Shown: positions 1-7,702 of the stretch, one piece after another
How positions within the stretch are numbered: position 1 is the first letter of the stretch
How the letters are laid out: each line of letters opens with the position of its first letter
Source: Nonomuraea basaltis
GTDB taxonomy: Bacteria > Actinomycetota > Actinomycetes > Streptosporangiales > Streptosporangiaceae
Direction of reading: 5' to 3'
Assembly: GCF_005893125.1 (NCBI RefSeq)
Contig: NZ_VCJS01000012.1
Coordinates: 53,579 to 117,578, forward strand
DNA: 64,000 nucleotides
The notes under the pieces: model-generated
What the model was told of the DNA's origin: nothing
Databases searched by the model: none
Seen by the model: the letters and a program-made list of their open reading frames with translations, nothing else
Position numbers and translations under genes: made by a program

Positions 1-2119
1 CCTCCCGCGGGCTGCACCACCCCGCCGCCGCCTCGGCCGCCGTCCGCAGGTAGTGGTCGCGGTGCCGGAGCCGCAGCTCGACCTCCTGGCCCAGCTCGCG
101 CAGGCGGTGCAGGCCGTACTGGCGGATGGTCTCGAGCATGCGGTATGTGGTGCGGCAGTCGGCGGTGTACGCGTTCACGATCGACTTGCGTACGAGGCCG
201 GCGAGCAGGTCCATCACGTCGCGGCGGGCGATCTTCTCGTCCGCGCAGACCGACTCGGCGGCGGTCAGGTCGAAGTCGCCGGCGAACACCGCCAGCCTCG
301 CCCACAGCACCTGCTCCCGCTCGGTGCACAGCCCGTGACTCCAGTCGATCACGCCCTGGAGCGTCCGCTGGTATCGCGGGGCCGGGGTGGTGTCGGACGG
401 GTCGCCGGTCAGTAGGCGGAAGCGGTCGTCGAGTCGTTCGAGGATCTCGTCGAGGGACAGGGCGCTCAGGCGTACCGCGGCCAGCTCGATGGCGAGCGGC
501 ATGCCGTCCAGCCTGCGGCACAGCTGAGCGGCGGCGGCGCGATTACGGTCGTTGACCTCGAACCCGGGAGCCGCGGCCGCCCCCCGCTCGGCCAGCAACC
601 GCACCGCCTCGTCCCCGCGGCCATCGCCGCACGCGGTGACGCCGCGGTGCGCGGCGCCGTCTTCAGGCGCGAGGCCGTCGTCGTGAGCGGGCACGGTGAG
701 CGGCGGCACCGGCAGCACGTGCTCGCCGGGCAGACCGAGCGGCTGCCTGCTGGTGGCCAGCACCCGTAGCCCGGGAGCGGCGCGCAGCAACACGTCGAGC
801 AGCGCGGCGACGGCCTGCGCCACGTGCTCGCAGTTGTCCAGCACGAGCAGCAGCCGCTTGTCGCGCAGGTGGCGGAGGAGGACGTCGCGGGCGGGGCGGG
901 CCGACTGGTCGCGGATGCCCAACGCCTCGGCCACGGCCGCGTCGATCCGTCCCGGCTCGGTCACCGGGCCGAAGTCGGCCAGCCACACACCACCGGGAAA
1001 CGCCTGCGACGAGGGGCCCTCCGCCGCCGGTGGCAGTGCCGCCTCCTGGGAATGCGACGGCAGCGCCGCTCGGACGGCCGACGGGTGCGCCGCCTGGAAC
1101 GCCGGCGGCTGCTCTGCCCAAGGGGCCGACGGGTGCGCCCCGTGGAACGCCGGCGGTTGCGATGCCGGGACGTCCGACGACCCGGCTATCTGGGCGGCCA
1201 CCCGCAAGGCCAGCCTGGTCTTGCCGACGCCGCCCACGCCCGTGAGGGTGACGAGCCTGGCCGTGTCCAGGAGCCGCCTGACCTGGCCGATCAGCCGCTC
1301 TCTCCCGACGAACGACGTCAGCTCGGCCGGCAACTCCCCGGCCACGGCCAGACCCTCGGGGCGAGAGGCGGTGAGCGCGGGATCGGCGGCCAGGATGCGC
1401 CGGTGGAGCTCCCGCAGCTCCGTACCCGGATCGACGCCCAGTTCCTCGGCCAGGACCTCCCGAACCTCCGCGTAGCACCGCAGGGCCTCGCCCTGCCGCC
1501 CCGCCCGGTACAGGGCCAGCATCCGCTGCCCCCAGAACCGCTCCTGCATCGGGTGCGCCCCGATCAGCTCGTGCAGCTCGGCCAGCACCTCGCCGTGGCG
1601 GCCCAGCTCCAGATCCGCCTCGATCCTCGCCTCGATCGCGCCCAGCCGCCGCTCGGCCAGCGCCGGGACCACCTCCTGCCGCAGCAGATCCGAGTCGACG
1701 TCCAACAGCGGCAGGCCCCGCCACAGCGCCAGAGCCTCCCGGAGCAGCTCGGACACGCGCACGGAATCGCCGGCGGCCGCCCTGGCCAGCCCGCACAGCG
1801 CGTCGAACCGGTGCAGGTCGAGCGCGCCGTCGGCCACCTGGAGCAGGTAGCCGAGCGGGCGGGACAGCACCGGCGCGGGCGCTCCGTACGCGCCCAGCAG
1901 CCGCCGCACCCGCAGCACGTGATTCTGCAACGTGTTGCGTACGCCCGCCGGCGGGCGTACGCCCCACAGCCGGGCCACCAGCGTCTCGACCGGAACGACC
2001 CGGTTGGCGTCGACCAGCAGCGCCGCCACCAGAGCCCGCTGCTTGGCCGATTTGAGCACGATGGGCACGCCGTCGAAGGACACCTCCAACGGCCCCAGAA
2101 CCCCGAACGCGAACCCCAT
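1..2119 (-). CDS. AfsR/SARP-family transcriptional regulator (BTAD + NB-ARC), 3' end outside window
   Basis: The reading frame is open from an ATG at 2119 to the left edge, giving 706 codons with no stop, so the C-terminus is missing. The N-terminus begins MGFAFGVLGPLEV, typical of the OmpR-like winged helix of SARPs. A BTAD helical domain follows to about residue 245. An NB-ARC/STAND ATPase begins near residue 295 with P-loop GVGGVGKTRLA and has LLLVLDNCEHV as Walker B. The last visible part runs into the winged-helix/TPR region. Such proteins bind direct repeats in promoters of secondary-metabolism or development genes and use ATP as a switch. No biosynthetic cluster is visible beside it, so the target is unknown. 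An Ala/Pro/His-rich insertion with an internal repeat interrupts the ATPase just after the P-loop. The usual total length would be about 900-1,100 residues. Confidence 0.9.
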   Translation of the reverse strand, partial: MGFAFGVLGPLEVSFDGVPIVLKSAKQRALVAALLVDANRVVPVETLVARLWGVRPPAGVRNTLQNHVLRVRRLLGAYGAPAPVLSRPLGYLLQVADGALDLHRFDALCGLARAAAGDSVRVSELLREALALWRGLPLLDVDSDLLRQEVVPALAERRLGAIEARIEADLELGRHGEVLAELHELIGAHPMQERFWGQRMLALYRAGRQGEALRCYAEVREVLAEELGVDPGTELRELHRRILAADPALTASRPEGLAVAGELPAELTSFVGRERLIGQVRRLLDTARLVTLTGVGGVGKTRLALRVAAQIAGSSDVPASQPPAFHGAHPSAPWAEQPPAFQAAHPSAVRAALPSHSQEAALPPAAEGPSSQAFPGGVWLADFGPVTEPGRIDAAVAEALGIRDQSARPARDVLLRHLRDKRLLLVLDNCEHVAQAVAALLDVLLRAAPGLRVLATSRQPLGLPGEHVLPVPPLTVPAHDDGLAPEDGAAHRGVTACGDGRGDEAVRLLAERGAAAAPGFEVNDRNRAAAAQLCRRLDGMPLAIELAAVRLSALSLDEILERLDDRFRLLTGDPSDTTPAPRYQRTLQGVIDWSHGLCTEREQVLWARLAVFAGDFDLTAAESVCADEKIARRDVMDLLAGLVRKSIVNAYTADCRTTYRMLETIRQYGLHRLRELGQEVELRLRHRDHYLRTAAEAAAGWCSPRE
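1077..1160 (-). repeat. Two 36-bp near-identical units, 48-bp period, inside the SARP gene
   Basis: Bases 1077-1112 and 1125-1160 are almost identical (about three mismatches in 36) and lie 48 bp apart, a multiple of three. In the protein they encode two copies of a PPAFxxAHPSA-type segment, so the frame is kept. The repeat is part of a roughly 55-residue insertion between the P-loop and the next NB-ARC strand. It looks like an in-frame expansion in a surface loop. Confidence 0.75.
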
Positions 2120-2491
2120 CCGCCCCTGCCCAGGAAGACCTGCCGCGCATGACCCACCAGTGATATCACGCATGGTGACCGCTGAGTGACCGAACGGTGA
2201 CCACCGGATCAGCGGCGCACGGCAGCCTCGTAGTGCGCCCGGCCCGGCCGAGCGGGCGAGACGAGGAGAAGAGACGGATGGAATGTCACGGGAAAGGATC
2301 CGCGTGCGGGCGAAGGCGGCGGCCGGGACGATCGGGCTGCGTACTGTCGCGAGCGGGCCCGCCCTCGCCGTGGCCGGTAGCCGCTAGGTGACCGCCCTCC
2401 GGTCAGCGCCCCGCCGCTTACCCCTTGAAGCGGCGGGGCGCTCGCGGGCGTGGCCCCACGCACTCCACACAAGCCCTGACCCGCGCCCGGC
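2120..2491. other. Non-coding stretch upstream of the SARP gene
   Basis: This 372-bp gap separates the response regulator from the SARP gene, both on the minus strand. It holds a strong inverted repeat (2406-2441, listed separately). A weak plus-strand reading frame at 2283-2387 (34 codons, starting MSRERIRVRAK) has only a distant AGGAG upstream, so I do not support it as a gene. I see no clear -10/-35 pair for the SARP gene. Confidence 0.5.
2406..2441 (-). terminator. Strong stem-loop terminator after the two-component operon
   Basis: A perfect 14-bp stem (GCGCCCCGCCGCTT pairing with AAGCGGCGGGGCGC) closes an 8-nt loop about 50 nt past the stop codon of the response regulator. There is no T-tract, which is usual for actinobacterial intrinsic terminators. 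Confidence 0.7.
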
Positions 2492-3091
2492 TCAGAGCCA
2501 GCCCATGCGCTGCGCGGTGCGGATGGCCTCCAGGCGGTTCTGAGCGTTGAGCTTGGTCATCGCACTCGACAGGTAGTTGCGTACGGTGCCCTCGGTCAGG
2601 TGCAGCTCGCCCGCGATCCGCGAGATCGTGGCCCCGTCGCCGGCCAGCCGCAGCGCGTCGCGCTCGCGCTCGGTCAGAGGGCTGTCGCCCGCCGCCATCG
2701 CCGCCGCGGCCAGCTCCGCGTCGAGGTAGCGGCCGCCGCCCTGGACCTTGCGGATCGCCATGGCCAGCTCCTCGGCCGAGGCGTCCTTGCCGAGGAACCC
2801 GCCCACGCCCGCCGCCATGGCCCTGCGCAGGTAGCCGGGGCGGCCCAGACTGGTCAGGATGACGATCTTGCATTGGGAGCTGATCTGCTCGGCCGCGCTC
2901 AGGCCGTCCATCCCGGGCATCTCGATGTCGAGCACGGCCACGTCGGGGCGGTGCTCGGTCACGGCGCCGAGGACCTCGTCGCCCCTGCCGACCTGGGCGA
3001 CGACCTCGATGCCGTCCTCGAGGTCCAGCAGGGCAGCGATGGCGCCGCGGATGAGGTGCTCGTCGTCGGCGAGCAGTACGCGGATGGTCAT
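2492..3091 (-). CDS. NarL/LuxR-family response regulator
   Basis: This is a 199-residue protein. The N-terminal receiver starts MTIRVLLADDEHL. Its acidic pocket is D9-D10-E11, the phosphoacceptor is Asp55 in VLDIEMPGMDG, and the conserved Lys is in FLGKDAS. The C-terminal LuxR-type HTH (LTERERDALRL ... ISRIAGELHLTEGTVRNYLS) binds DNA after phosphorylation. I chose the ATG at 3091 because the receiver begins there; a longer upstream reading would overlap the kinase gene for no gain. It is the last gene of a kinase-kinase-regulator operon and sits 16 nt after the defective kinase. It resembles DesR-type regulators that often control ABC exporters, but no such target lies nearby. Confidence 0.93.
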   Translation of the reverse strand: MTIRVLLADDEHLIRGAIAALLDLEDGIEVVAQVGRGDEVLGAVTEHRPDVAVLDIEMPGMDGLSAAEQISSQCKIVILTSLGRPGYLRRAMAAGVGGFLGKDASAEELAMAIRKVQGGGRYLDAELAAAAMAAGDSPLTERERDALRLAGDGATISRIAGELHLTEGTVRNYLSSAMTKLNAQNRLEAIRTAQRMGWL

Positions 3092-3107
3092 GAGAGCTCC
3101 CAGAGAA

Positions 3108-4226
3108 TCATGCGGGCACCGCCGCGCGCAGCAGGTAGCGGCCCTCACGCGTCGGCTCCGCCTCCAGGGTGCCGCCCGCCGAGCGCACGCGCTCGGCCAG
3201 CCCCGCCAGCCCGTTGGGCGCGTGCTCGCCCACGGGCCCGCTCACGCCGTCGTTGGACATCTCCAGCACCCCATCCTCGATCGTGATCGTGCAGCGTTCG
3301 GCCCGGCTGTGCTTGAGCACGTTGGTGGCGCCCTCGCGCACGACCGTGGCGAGCAGGGTGCGGGTCTCCGGCGTCAGGGCGGCCGTGTCGGCGCGCACGG
3401 TGCAGCGCACGTCCGCCGCCTCCAGCACCGCCCGCACGCTGGCCAGCATCTCGTCCAGGTCGATGGCCCGGTAGTTCTGCACGACGGTACGCACCTCGCG
3501 TAACGACCGCCTGGCCAGGTCGCGTACCGCGAACATCTCGGCCGCGGCCGCCGCGGGGTCGGCGCGCAGCGCCTGCTCGGCGTGGGACGTCCGGGCCGCG
3601 ACGTCGGTGAGACTCTGGCCGAGCAGGTCGTTGAGGTCGCGGGCGAAGCGCAGCCGCTCCTCGGAGACCGCCAGCCTGGCCAGGGCCTCCTCCCCTTCAT
3701 GAGCCTCCTGGGCCAGCCGCCAGAGCCGCAGGTTGGCCCACACGGCGCCGACGGTGATCACCGTTAACACCGTCTGTACCGCCAGCAACAGCAGCAGTTC
3801 CGTGAAGAACCCCTCGACCAGGCCGGCGTACAGGTAGGTGGCCGCGATCGACGCGACGGACAGGGCGATGGCGGTGCGCTTGCGGACGAACGCCGCCATC
3901 AACCCCAGCCAGGTCGGGAGCGCCCAGACGATCGGGAAGTAGTACAGGATCGCGACGATCGCCCCGGTGACCGCCAGGATCGCGGTGGGCCGCCTGCCGC
4001 CTCTGACAGCGATCCTGAACGGGCGCGTGCTCAGCACGTTGAAGGCCAGCAGCAGCACGGCGCCGCCCGCGGCAAGGGGCCAGGGCATGCCCATCTGCCA
4101 CTGGACGTGCAGTTGGAAAAAGCCGAAAAGGGGGAGCAGCAGGACGATGTCGGTGGAGAAGACGATCAGCCAGCGGGCCTTGTCCAGCTTCGACGCTCCC
4201 CGTAGCCGGTCGACGAGCCCGCGCAT
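3108..4226 (-). CDS. HisKA_3-type sensor kinase paralogue lacking the phosphoacceptor histidine
   Basis: The protein has 372 residues, with four to six hydrophobic segments in the first 165, then a HisKA_3 dimerisation helix and an HATPase_c domain. The H-box, normally DLHDxLGHxL, reads DLNDLLGQSL. The codon at 3630-3632 gives Asn199 instead of His, and the second His is Gln. The ATP-binding part looks intact: REGATNVLKHS for the N-box and NGLAGLAERVRSAGG for the G-box. Its start overlaps the stop of the upstream kinase by one base (TGATG), so the two are translationally coupled. It probably cannot accept phosphate. It could still phosphorylate its neighbour in a heterodimer or act as a regulator; this is inference. 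Overall it looks like a duplicate of the neighbouring gene. Confidence 0.9.
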   Translation of the reverse strand: MRGLVDRLRGASKLDKARWLIVFSTDIVLLLPLFGFFQLHVQWQMGMPWPLAAGGAVLLLAFNVLSTRPFRIAVRGGRRPTAILAVTGAIVAILYYFPIVWALPTWLGLMAAFVRKRTAIALSVASIAATYLYAGLVEGFFTELLLLLAVQTVLTVITVGAVWANLRLWRLAQEAHEGEEALARLAVSEERLRFARDLNDLLGQSLTDVAARTSHAEQALRADPAAAAAEMFAVRDLARRSLREVRTVVQNYRAIDLDEMLASVRAVLEAADVRCTVRADTAALTPETRTLLATVVREGATNVLKHSRAERCTITIEDGVLEMSNDGVSGPVGEHAPNGLAGLAERVRSAGGTLEAEPTREGRYLLRAAVPA

Positions 4227-5341
4227 CACGCCGGCACCGCCGCGCGCAGCAGGAACTCGCCCGCCGTCGTGGGGATCGCGGAGCAGGAGCCGCCCGCCGT
4301 GGCCAGCCGCTCGGACAGGCCGCGCAGCCCGTTGCCAGGTGTGTACGGCTCCCCGCGCGCGCCGTCGTTGAGCATCTCGAGCACCCCACCGGCGATCGTG
4401 ATGGTGCACCGCGTGGCCTTGCTGTGCTTGAGCACGTTCGTGCCGCCCTCGCGCACCGCCCAGGCCAGCAGTGTCCTGGCGGCCGGTGACAGGCCGTCGG
4501 CCCTGACGTCGATCACGCAGCGGGCGCCGGCCGCCTCCAGCGCGGCCCGCACGCCGGCGAGCTCCTCGTCCAGGTCGAGCGCTTGATAGCCGTGCACCGC
4601 CTGCTGCACCCTGGCCAGGGAGTCCCCGGCGAGCCCGCGTACCTCGGCCATCTCGGCAGCGGCCCGGCCGGCGTCCTTGGTGGCCAGTTTGGCGGCCAGC
4701 TCGCTCTTCAGCGTGATCACCGACAGGCTGTGCCCGAGCAGGTCGTGCAGGTCGCGGGCGAAGCGCAGCCGCTCCTCGGCCACCGTCAGCCTGGTCTTCG
4801 CCTCCCTGCTGCGATGGGCGTCCCTGATCACCCACCAGAGCCAGCGCCACAGCAGCATGGCCCCGATCATGACGGCCGCGTTGATCGCGCTGATGAGCAG
4901 GACGCCCTGCCACGTTTCCCCGGTCACCAGGACGGTGTGGCCGGTGAGCAGCGCCACGACCGCCGCCGCCAGGCAGGCTGTGGCCCACAGCGGCAGATAG
5001 AGCGCGGCCATCGACAGCCACAGCGACTCGGTCTGCATCCAGAGGGTCGAGGAGTCGGTGCTGTGCGGCACGAGCACCACGCTGCCCACCGCGAACACTC
5101 CCGCGATCAGCAGCTTGGCCGTGGGCCGCGGCCGCGTCTCGAAGGCGTCCCTGAGGAGAAAGGGGGTAAGCGCGTAGAAGGCGATCAGGCACGTGGCGGT
5201 GATCGTCGCGAGTGCGGGGGAGATCGTCCCGTCCATCGCCGCCGCGACGGTGACCACCACGGAGAGGACGGCGAGGAACGCGATCATGCCGTCCATCCAG
5301 TAGATCAGGATCTTCCGCGCCGTGTCAGGACGTGCCGCCAT
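4226..5341 (-). CDS. DesK-like sensor histidine kinase (HisKA_3), canonical
   Basis: The protein has 371 residues, with about six membrane segments before residue 165 and a HisKA_3 helix with a canonical H-box (ARDLHDLLGHSL, His199). Its HATPase_c domain has the N-box REGGTNVLKHS and the G-box NGLRGLSERLATAGG. It autophosphorylates on His199 and should pass phosphate to the response regulator two genes downstream. The ATG at 5341 follows a GGGGGAGGG ribosome site. His199 is at exactly the residue number where the downstream paralogue has Asn199, which supports tandem duplication. The signal sensed is unknown. The GH18-like gene ends only about 50 bp upstream, so all four genes may share a transcript. 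Confidence 0.93.
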   Translation of the reverse strand: MAARPDTARKILIYWMDGMIAFLAVLSVVVTVAAAMDGTISPALATITATCLIAFYALTPFLLRDAFETRPRPTAKLLIAGVFAVGSVVLVPHSTDSSTLWMQTESLWLSMAALYLPLWATACLAAAVVALLTGHTVLVTGETWQGVLLISAINAAVMIGAMLLWRWLWWVIRDAHRSREAKTRLTVAEERLRFARDLHDLLGHSLSVITLKSELAAKLATKDAGRAAAEMAEVRGLAGDSLARVQQAVHGYQALDLDEELAGVRAALEAAGARCVIDVRADGLSPAARTLLAWAVREGGTNVLKHSKATRCTITIAGGVLEMLNDGARGEPYTPGNGLRGLSERLATAGGSCSAIPTTAGEFLLRAAVPA

Positions 5342-5392
5342 CGCCCTCCCCCTGCCGCCGGAAAAGCCTCCAAGGTCACTGAAATCCTATCG

Positions 5393-6550
5393 TCAGGGCC
5401 GGATACCCCAAAGAATCCGCGACACGTCCCGCGATGGGGTGACGCCACGTAGTGACAGCCAGGCGAGCCCGTGGCCGGCGGCGTATTCGGCCAGCGCGCG
5501 GGCGTCGGCCTCGCTCAGGTCGCTCTCGCCGGACAGCACCGGGGTCAGGGCGATGTGCCGCCACGCCTCGCCGGGGTCCGCGAGGTCCCGGGTCTGGGCG
5601 ATCTGGTCCCTGGCCAGCTGGATGGCCGCGGCGAGCCGGCGCAGGCGGCCGCCAGGGGCCGGGCGCGGCTCCATGACGGCCAGCAGGTTGACGGTGCCGA
5701 CCTCGGCGCCCGCCTGGCGGGTGGTGCGCAGCATCGCCACGTCGCCGGCGCCCAGCCCGTGCGGCTTCAGCGGGAGCGTGAAGCCGACCCGCAGCGGCCG
5801 CTCACGCTGCATGGCGCGGATGGCCCGGGCCCTGCGCAGCACCGCGGCGCCGTCTTCGCTGTCGCGGACCTCGAAGTCGATCGCCGCGGCGTCGAACGCG
5901 CCGACCACCCGGCGGTAGGCGGCGGCGAGCCCGCCCGGCCTGGTGCAGGCCACGGCCAGTTCTTCGCCTTCTGGGCCGCCGAAGACCGGGGCCGCGTCGC
6001 CGCCCAGCGCCCTCAGCCGGCCGATCTTGTTAGCCACCGGGTTCTCGCCGGGATCGAGCGGATCGCTCCGGCCGACGCCCGATTCGGGGGAATCGGTCCC
6101 CTGGTCGGGCTCTGTCCCGTCGGCGTCCTGTTCTGGCGAGTCATTCCCGTGATCGGGATCGGTTTCGGCGGCGTCCCGTTCGGGCGGGCCGGTCCAGTGG
6201 AGGGACTCCGTCTCGTCGAGCGGTCCGGCCCATTTCGGGGCGCAGCCGTCGTCTCCGCCCGCCACGAGGTGGCCCAGCGCGTAGTGGCGCACGCCGGTAC
6301 GGCGGGACTCGGCCGACAGGTCGAAGCCGGGCTCGCGGGCGGTGTCGACGAAGCCCACGAACGCGGTGGCGGCCGGCTCCGCGGCCACGGCCCGCGAGAC
6401 GGTGGGGGAGGGCTGAGCGACCGGCGGCGGCGAAGCGGCGCCCGCGGGCAGCAGGCGGATCGCCACGCTGGTGGCGGCGGCGAGCGTGAGAGCTCCGAGG
6501 ATCGCGAGAGGACGAGGAAGCACACCCGGCTCCCTCTTCTGCCGTGGCAT
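5393..6550 (-). CDS. Secreted GH18 (chitinase)-like protein without the catalytic Glu
   Basis: The protein has 385 residues with an N-terminal signal or anchor sequence (RPLAILGALTLAAATSVAIRL) followed by a TIM-barrel sequence patterned like actinobacterial GH18 proteins (AFVGFVD, GVRHYALGHLVAGG, GCAPKW, PVFGGPEGEELAVACT, VGFTLPLKPHGL). In active enzymes strand 4 carries DxDxE, usually DFDIE. Here it reads D225-F-E-V-R229, so the proton-donor Glu is Arg and the middle Asp is Glu. The usual MDY motif reads VME. An acidic insertion (about residues 125-170) contains two imperfect copies of an NDSPEQD/TDSPES segment. I infer a sugar-binding or otherwise non-hydrolytic protein. I chose ATG 6550 over GTG 6562 because the ribosome site GTGGGG lies just ahead of it. 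Confidence 0.75.
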   Translation of the reverse strand: MPRQKREPGVLPRPLAILGALTLAAATSVAIRLLPAGAASPPPVAQPSPTVSRAVAAEPAATAFVGFVDTAREPGFDLSAESRRTGVRHYALGHLVAGGDDGCAPKWAGPLDETESLHWTGPPERDAAETDPDHGNDSPEQDADGTEPDQGTDSPESGVGRSDPLDPGENPVANKIGRLRALGGDAAPVFGGPEGEELAVACTRPGGLAAAYRRVVGAFDAAAIDFEVRDSEDGAAVLRRARAIRAMQRERPLRVGFTLPLKPHGLGAGDVAMLRTTRQAGAEVGTVNLLAVMEPRPAPGGRLRRLAAAIQLARDQIAQTRDLADPGEAWRHIALTPVLSGESDLSEADARALAEYAAGHGLAWLSLRGVTPSRDVSRILWGIRP

Positions 6551-6597
6551 AGGACACCCCACGTGGTCGTTCGGCTACGTACGGCGCTGACCGTGGA

Positions 6598-6670
6598 CAT
6601 GGCGATCTCATGCCGACTTCTGAGACCGCTGTGTCATGGCGATCTCATGCCGACTTCTGAGACCGCTGTG
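6598..6670. repeat. Perfect 36-bp tandem duplication (37-bp period) with an internal palindrome
   Basis: Bases 6598-6633 are repeated exactly at 6635-6670. Each copy contains TCTCA-N10-TGAGA, an inverted repeat that could be a regulator half-site pair. The pair lies in the gap between the divergent GH18-like and LLM oxidoreductase genes, 60-145 bp before the LLM start, so it could be a doubled operator for either gene. No known regulator consensus is recognised. Confidence 0.85.
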
Positions 6671-6730
6671 AACCTAGCAACCGCGCACCCCACAGCGCGG
6701 GCCTTTTCCGGTTCGCGTCCGGGTTGTGCG

Positions 6731-6736
6731 GATAAT
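6731..6736 (+). promoter_or_regulatory. -10 element of a leaderless promoter (LLM oxidoreductase)
   Basis: GATAAT ends 6 nt before the ATG at 6743, so transcription should start at the A of the start codon. No ribosome site is present in front of the ATG, which fits a leaderless mRNA. The -35 region is weak. Confidence 0.55.
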
Positions 6737-6742
6737 GTCGTC

Positions 6743-7657
6743 ATGAAGCTGCGGATCTTCACTGAGCCCCAGCAGGGCGCGACATATGACGACCTGCTCT
6801 CTGTCGCCCAGGCCACCGAACGGCTGGGCTTCGACGCTTTTTTCCGGTCCGACCACTACCAGCGCATCGGCGCGGGAGACCCCGGTCCGGGCTCCACCGA
6901 CGCGTGGATCACGCTGGCCGGCCTGGCCAGGGAGACCTCGAGGATCCGGCTGGGCACGCTGGTGACGCCTGCCACGTTCCGGCTGCCGGGGCCGCTGGCG
7001 ATCAGCGTCGCGCAGGTCGACCAGATGAGCGGCGGCCGGGTCGAGCTGGGCTTCGGCACCGGCTGGTTCGACACCGAGCACGCCGCGTACGGCATCCCTT
7101 TCCCGCCGACGGGTGAGCGGTTCGGGCGGTTCGAGGAGCAGCTCGAGATCATCACCGGCCTGTGGACGGCGGAGAAGACCTACTCGTTCGAGGGCCGCTA
7201 CTACCGGCTCGCCGACTCTCCCGCACTGCCCAAGCCGGTGCAGCGGCCCGGGCCGCCGGTGATCATCGGCGGCTTCGGCGCGAAGCGCACGCCGAGGCTG
7301 GCGGCCACGTACGCCGACGAGTACAACGTGCCGTTCCGCACCCTGGCCGACACCGGTGAGGCGTTCGCGCGGGTACGTGAGGCGTGCGAGGCGACCGGCC
7401 GTACCGTGCGGCTGTCGGTGGCGCAGACCACCGTGGTGGGCGCCGACCGGGCGGAGGTCGAGCGGCGCGCGGCCGCCATCGGCGAGAACCCCGAGACCCT
7501 GCCCGCAGGCGGCCTGTGCGGCACCCCGGCGGAGGTGCTGGAGAAGATCGGCGAGTTCGCCGAGCTGGGCGCCGAGCGGGTCTACCTCCAGATCATGGAC
7601 CTCGGCGACCTGGAGCACCTGGAGCTGATCGCCGCTGAGGTGCTGCCGCACGTGTAG
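6743..7657 (+). CDS. LLM-class F420-dependent oxidoreductase
   Basis: The protein has 304 residues and a luciferase-like TIM barrel across the whole length. It starts MKLRIFTEPQQGATYDDLL and includes AFFRSDHYQRIG, RIRLGTLVTPATFRLPG, MSGGRVELGFGTGW and GPPVIIGGFGAKRTP, the usual order for LLM F420 enzymes. It should transfer hydride between F420 and an unknown organic substrate in the cytoplasm. The predicted start coincides with a leaderless promoter, and an exact 36-bp duplication lies upstream. The Hen1-Pnkp pair follows 45 bp later but has its own -10, so a functional link is doubtful. Confidence 0.88.
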   Translation: MKLRIFTEPQQGATYDDLLSVAQATERLGFDAFFRSDHYQRIGAGDPGPGSTDAWITLAGLARETSRIRLGTLVTPATFRLPGPLAISVAQVDQMSGGRVELGFGTGWFDTEHAAYGIPFPPTGERFGRFEEQLEIITGLWTAEKTYSFEGRYYRLADSPALPKPVQRPGPPVIIGGFGAKRTPRLAATYADEYNVPFRTLADTGEAFARVREACEATGRTVRLSVAQTTVVGADRAEVERRAAAIGENPETLPAGGLCGTPAEVLEKIGEFAELGAERVYLQIMDLGDLEHLELIAAEVLPHV

Positions 7658-7702
7658 GTAATCGGTTGGCGGGGGTTCGCGGGGTTGCGGCAGACTTGGG
7701 AC

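Noticed and set aside
663..2169. Long Arg/Gly/Ala-rich and Trp/Cys-rich frames antisense or offset to the SARP gene
   Set aside because: They lack family features and follow from the GC-rich codon bias of the real frame, which runs off the left edge without a stop.
2283..2387. 34-codon frame (MSRERIRVRAK) with a distant AGGAG
   Set aside because: The spacing to the ribosome site is too long and no similarity or operon context supports it.
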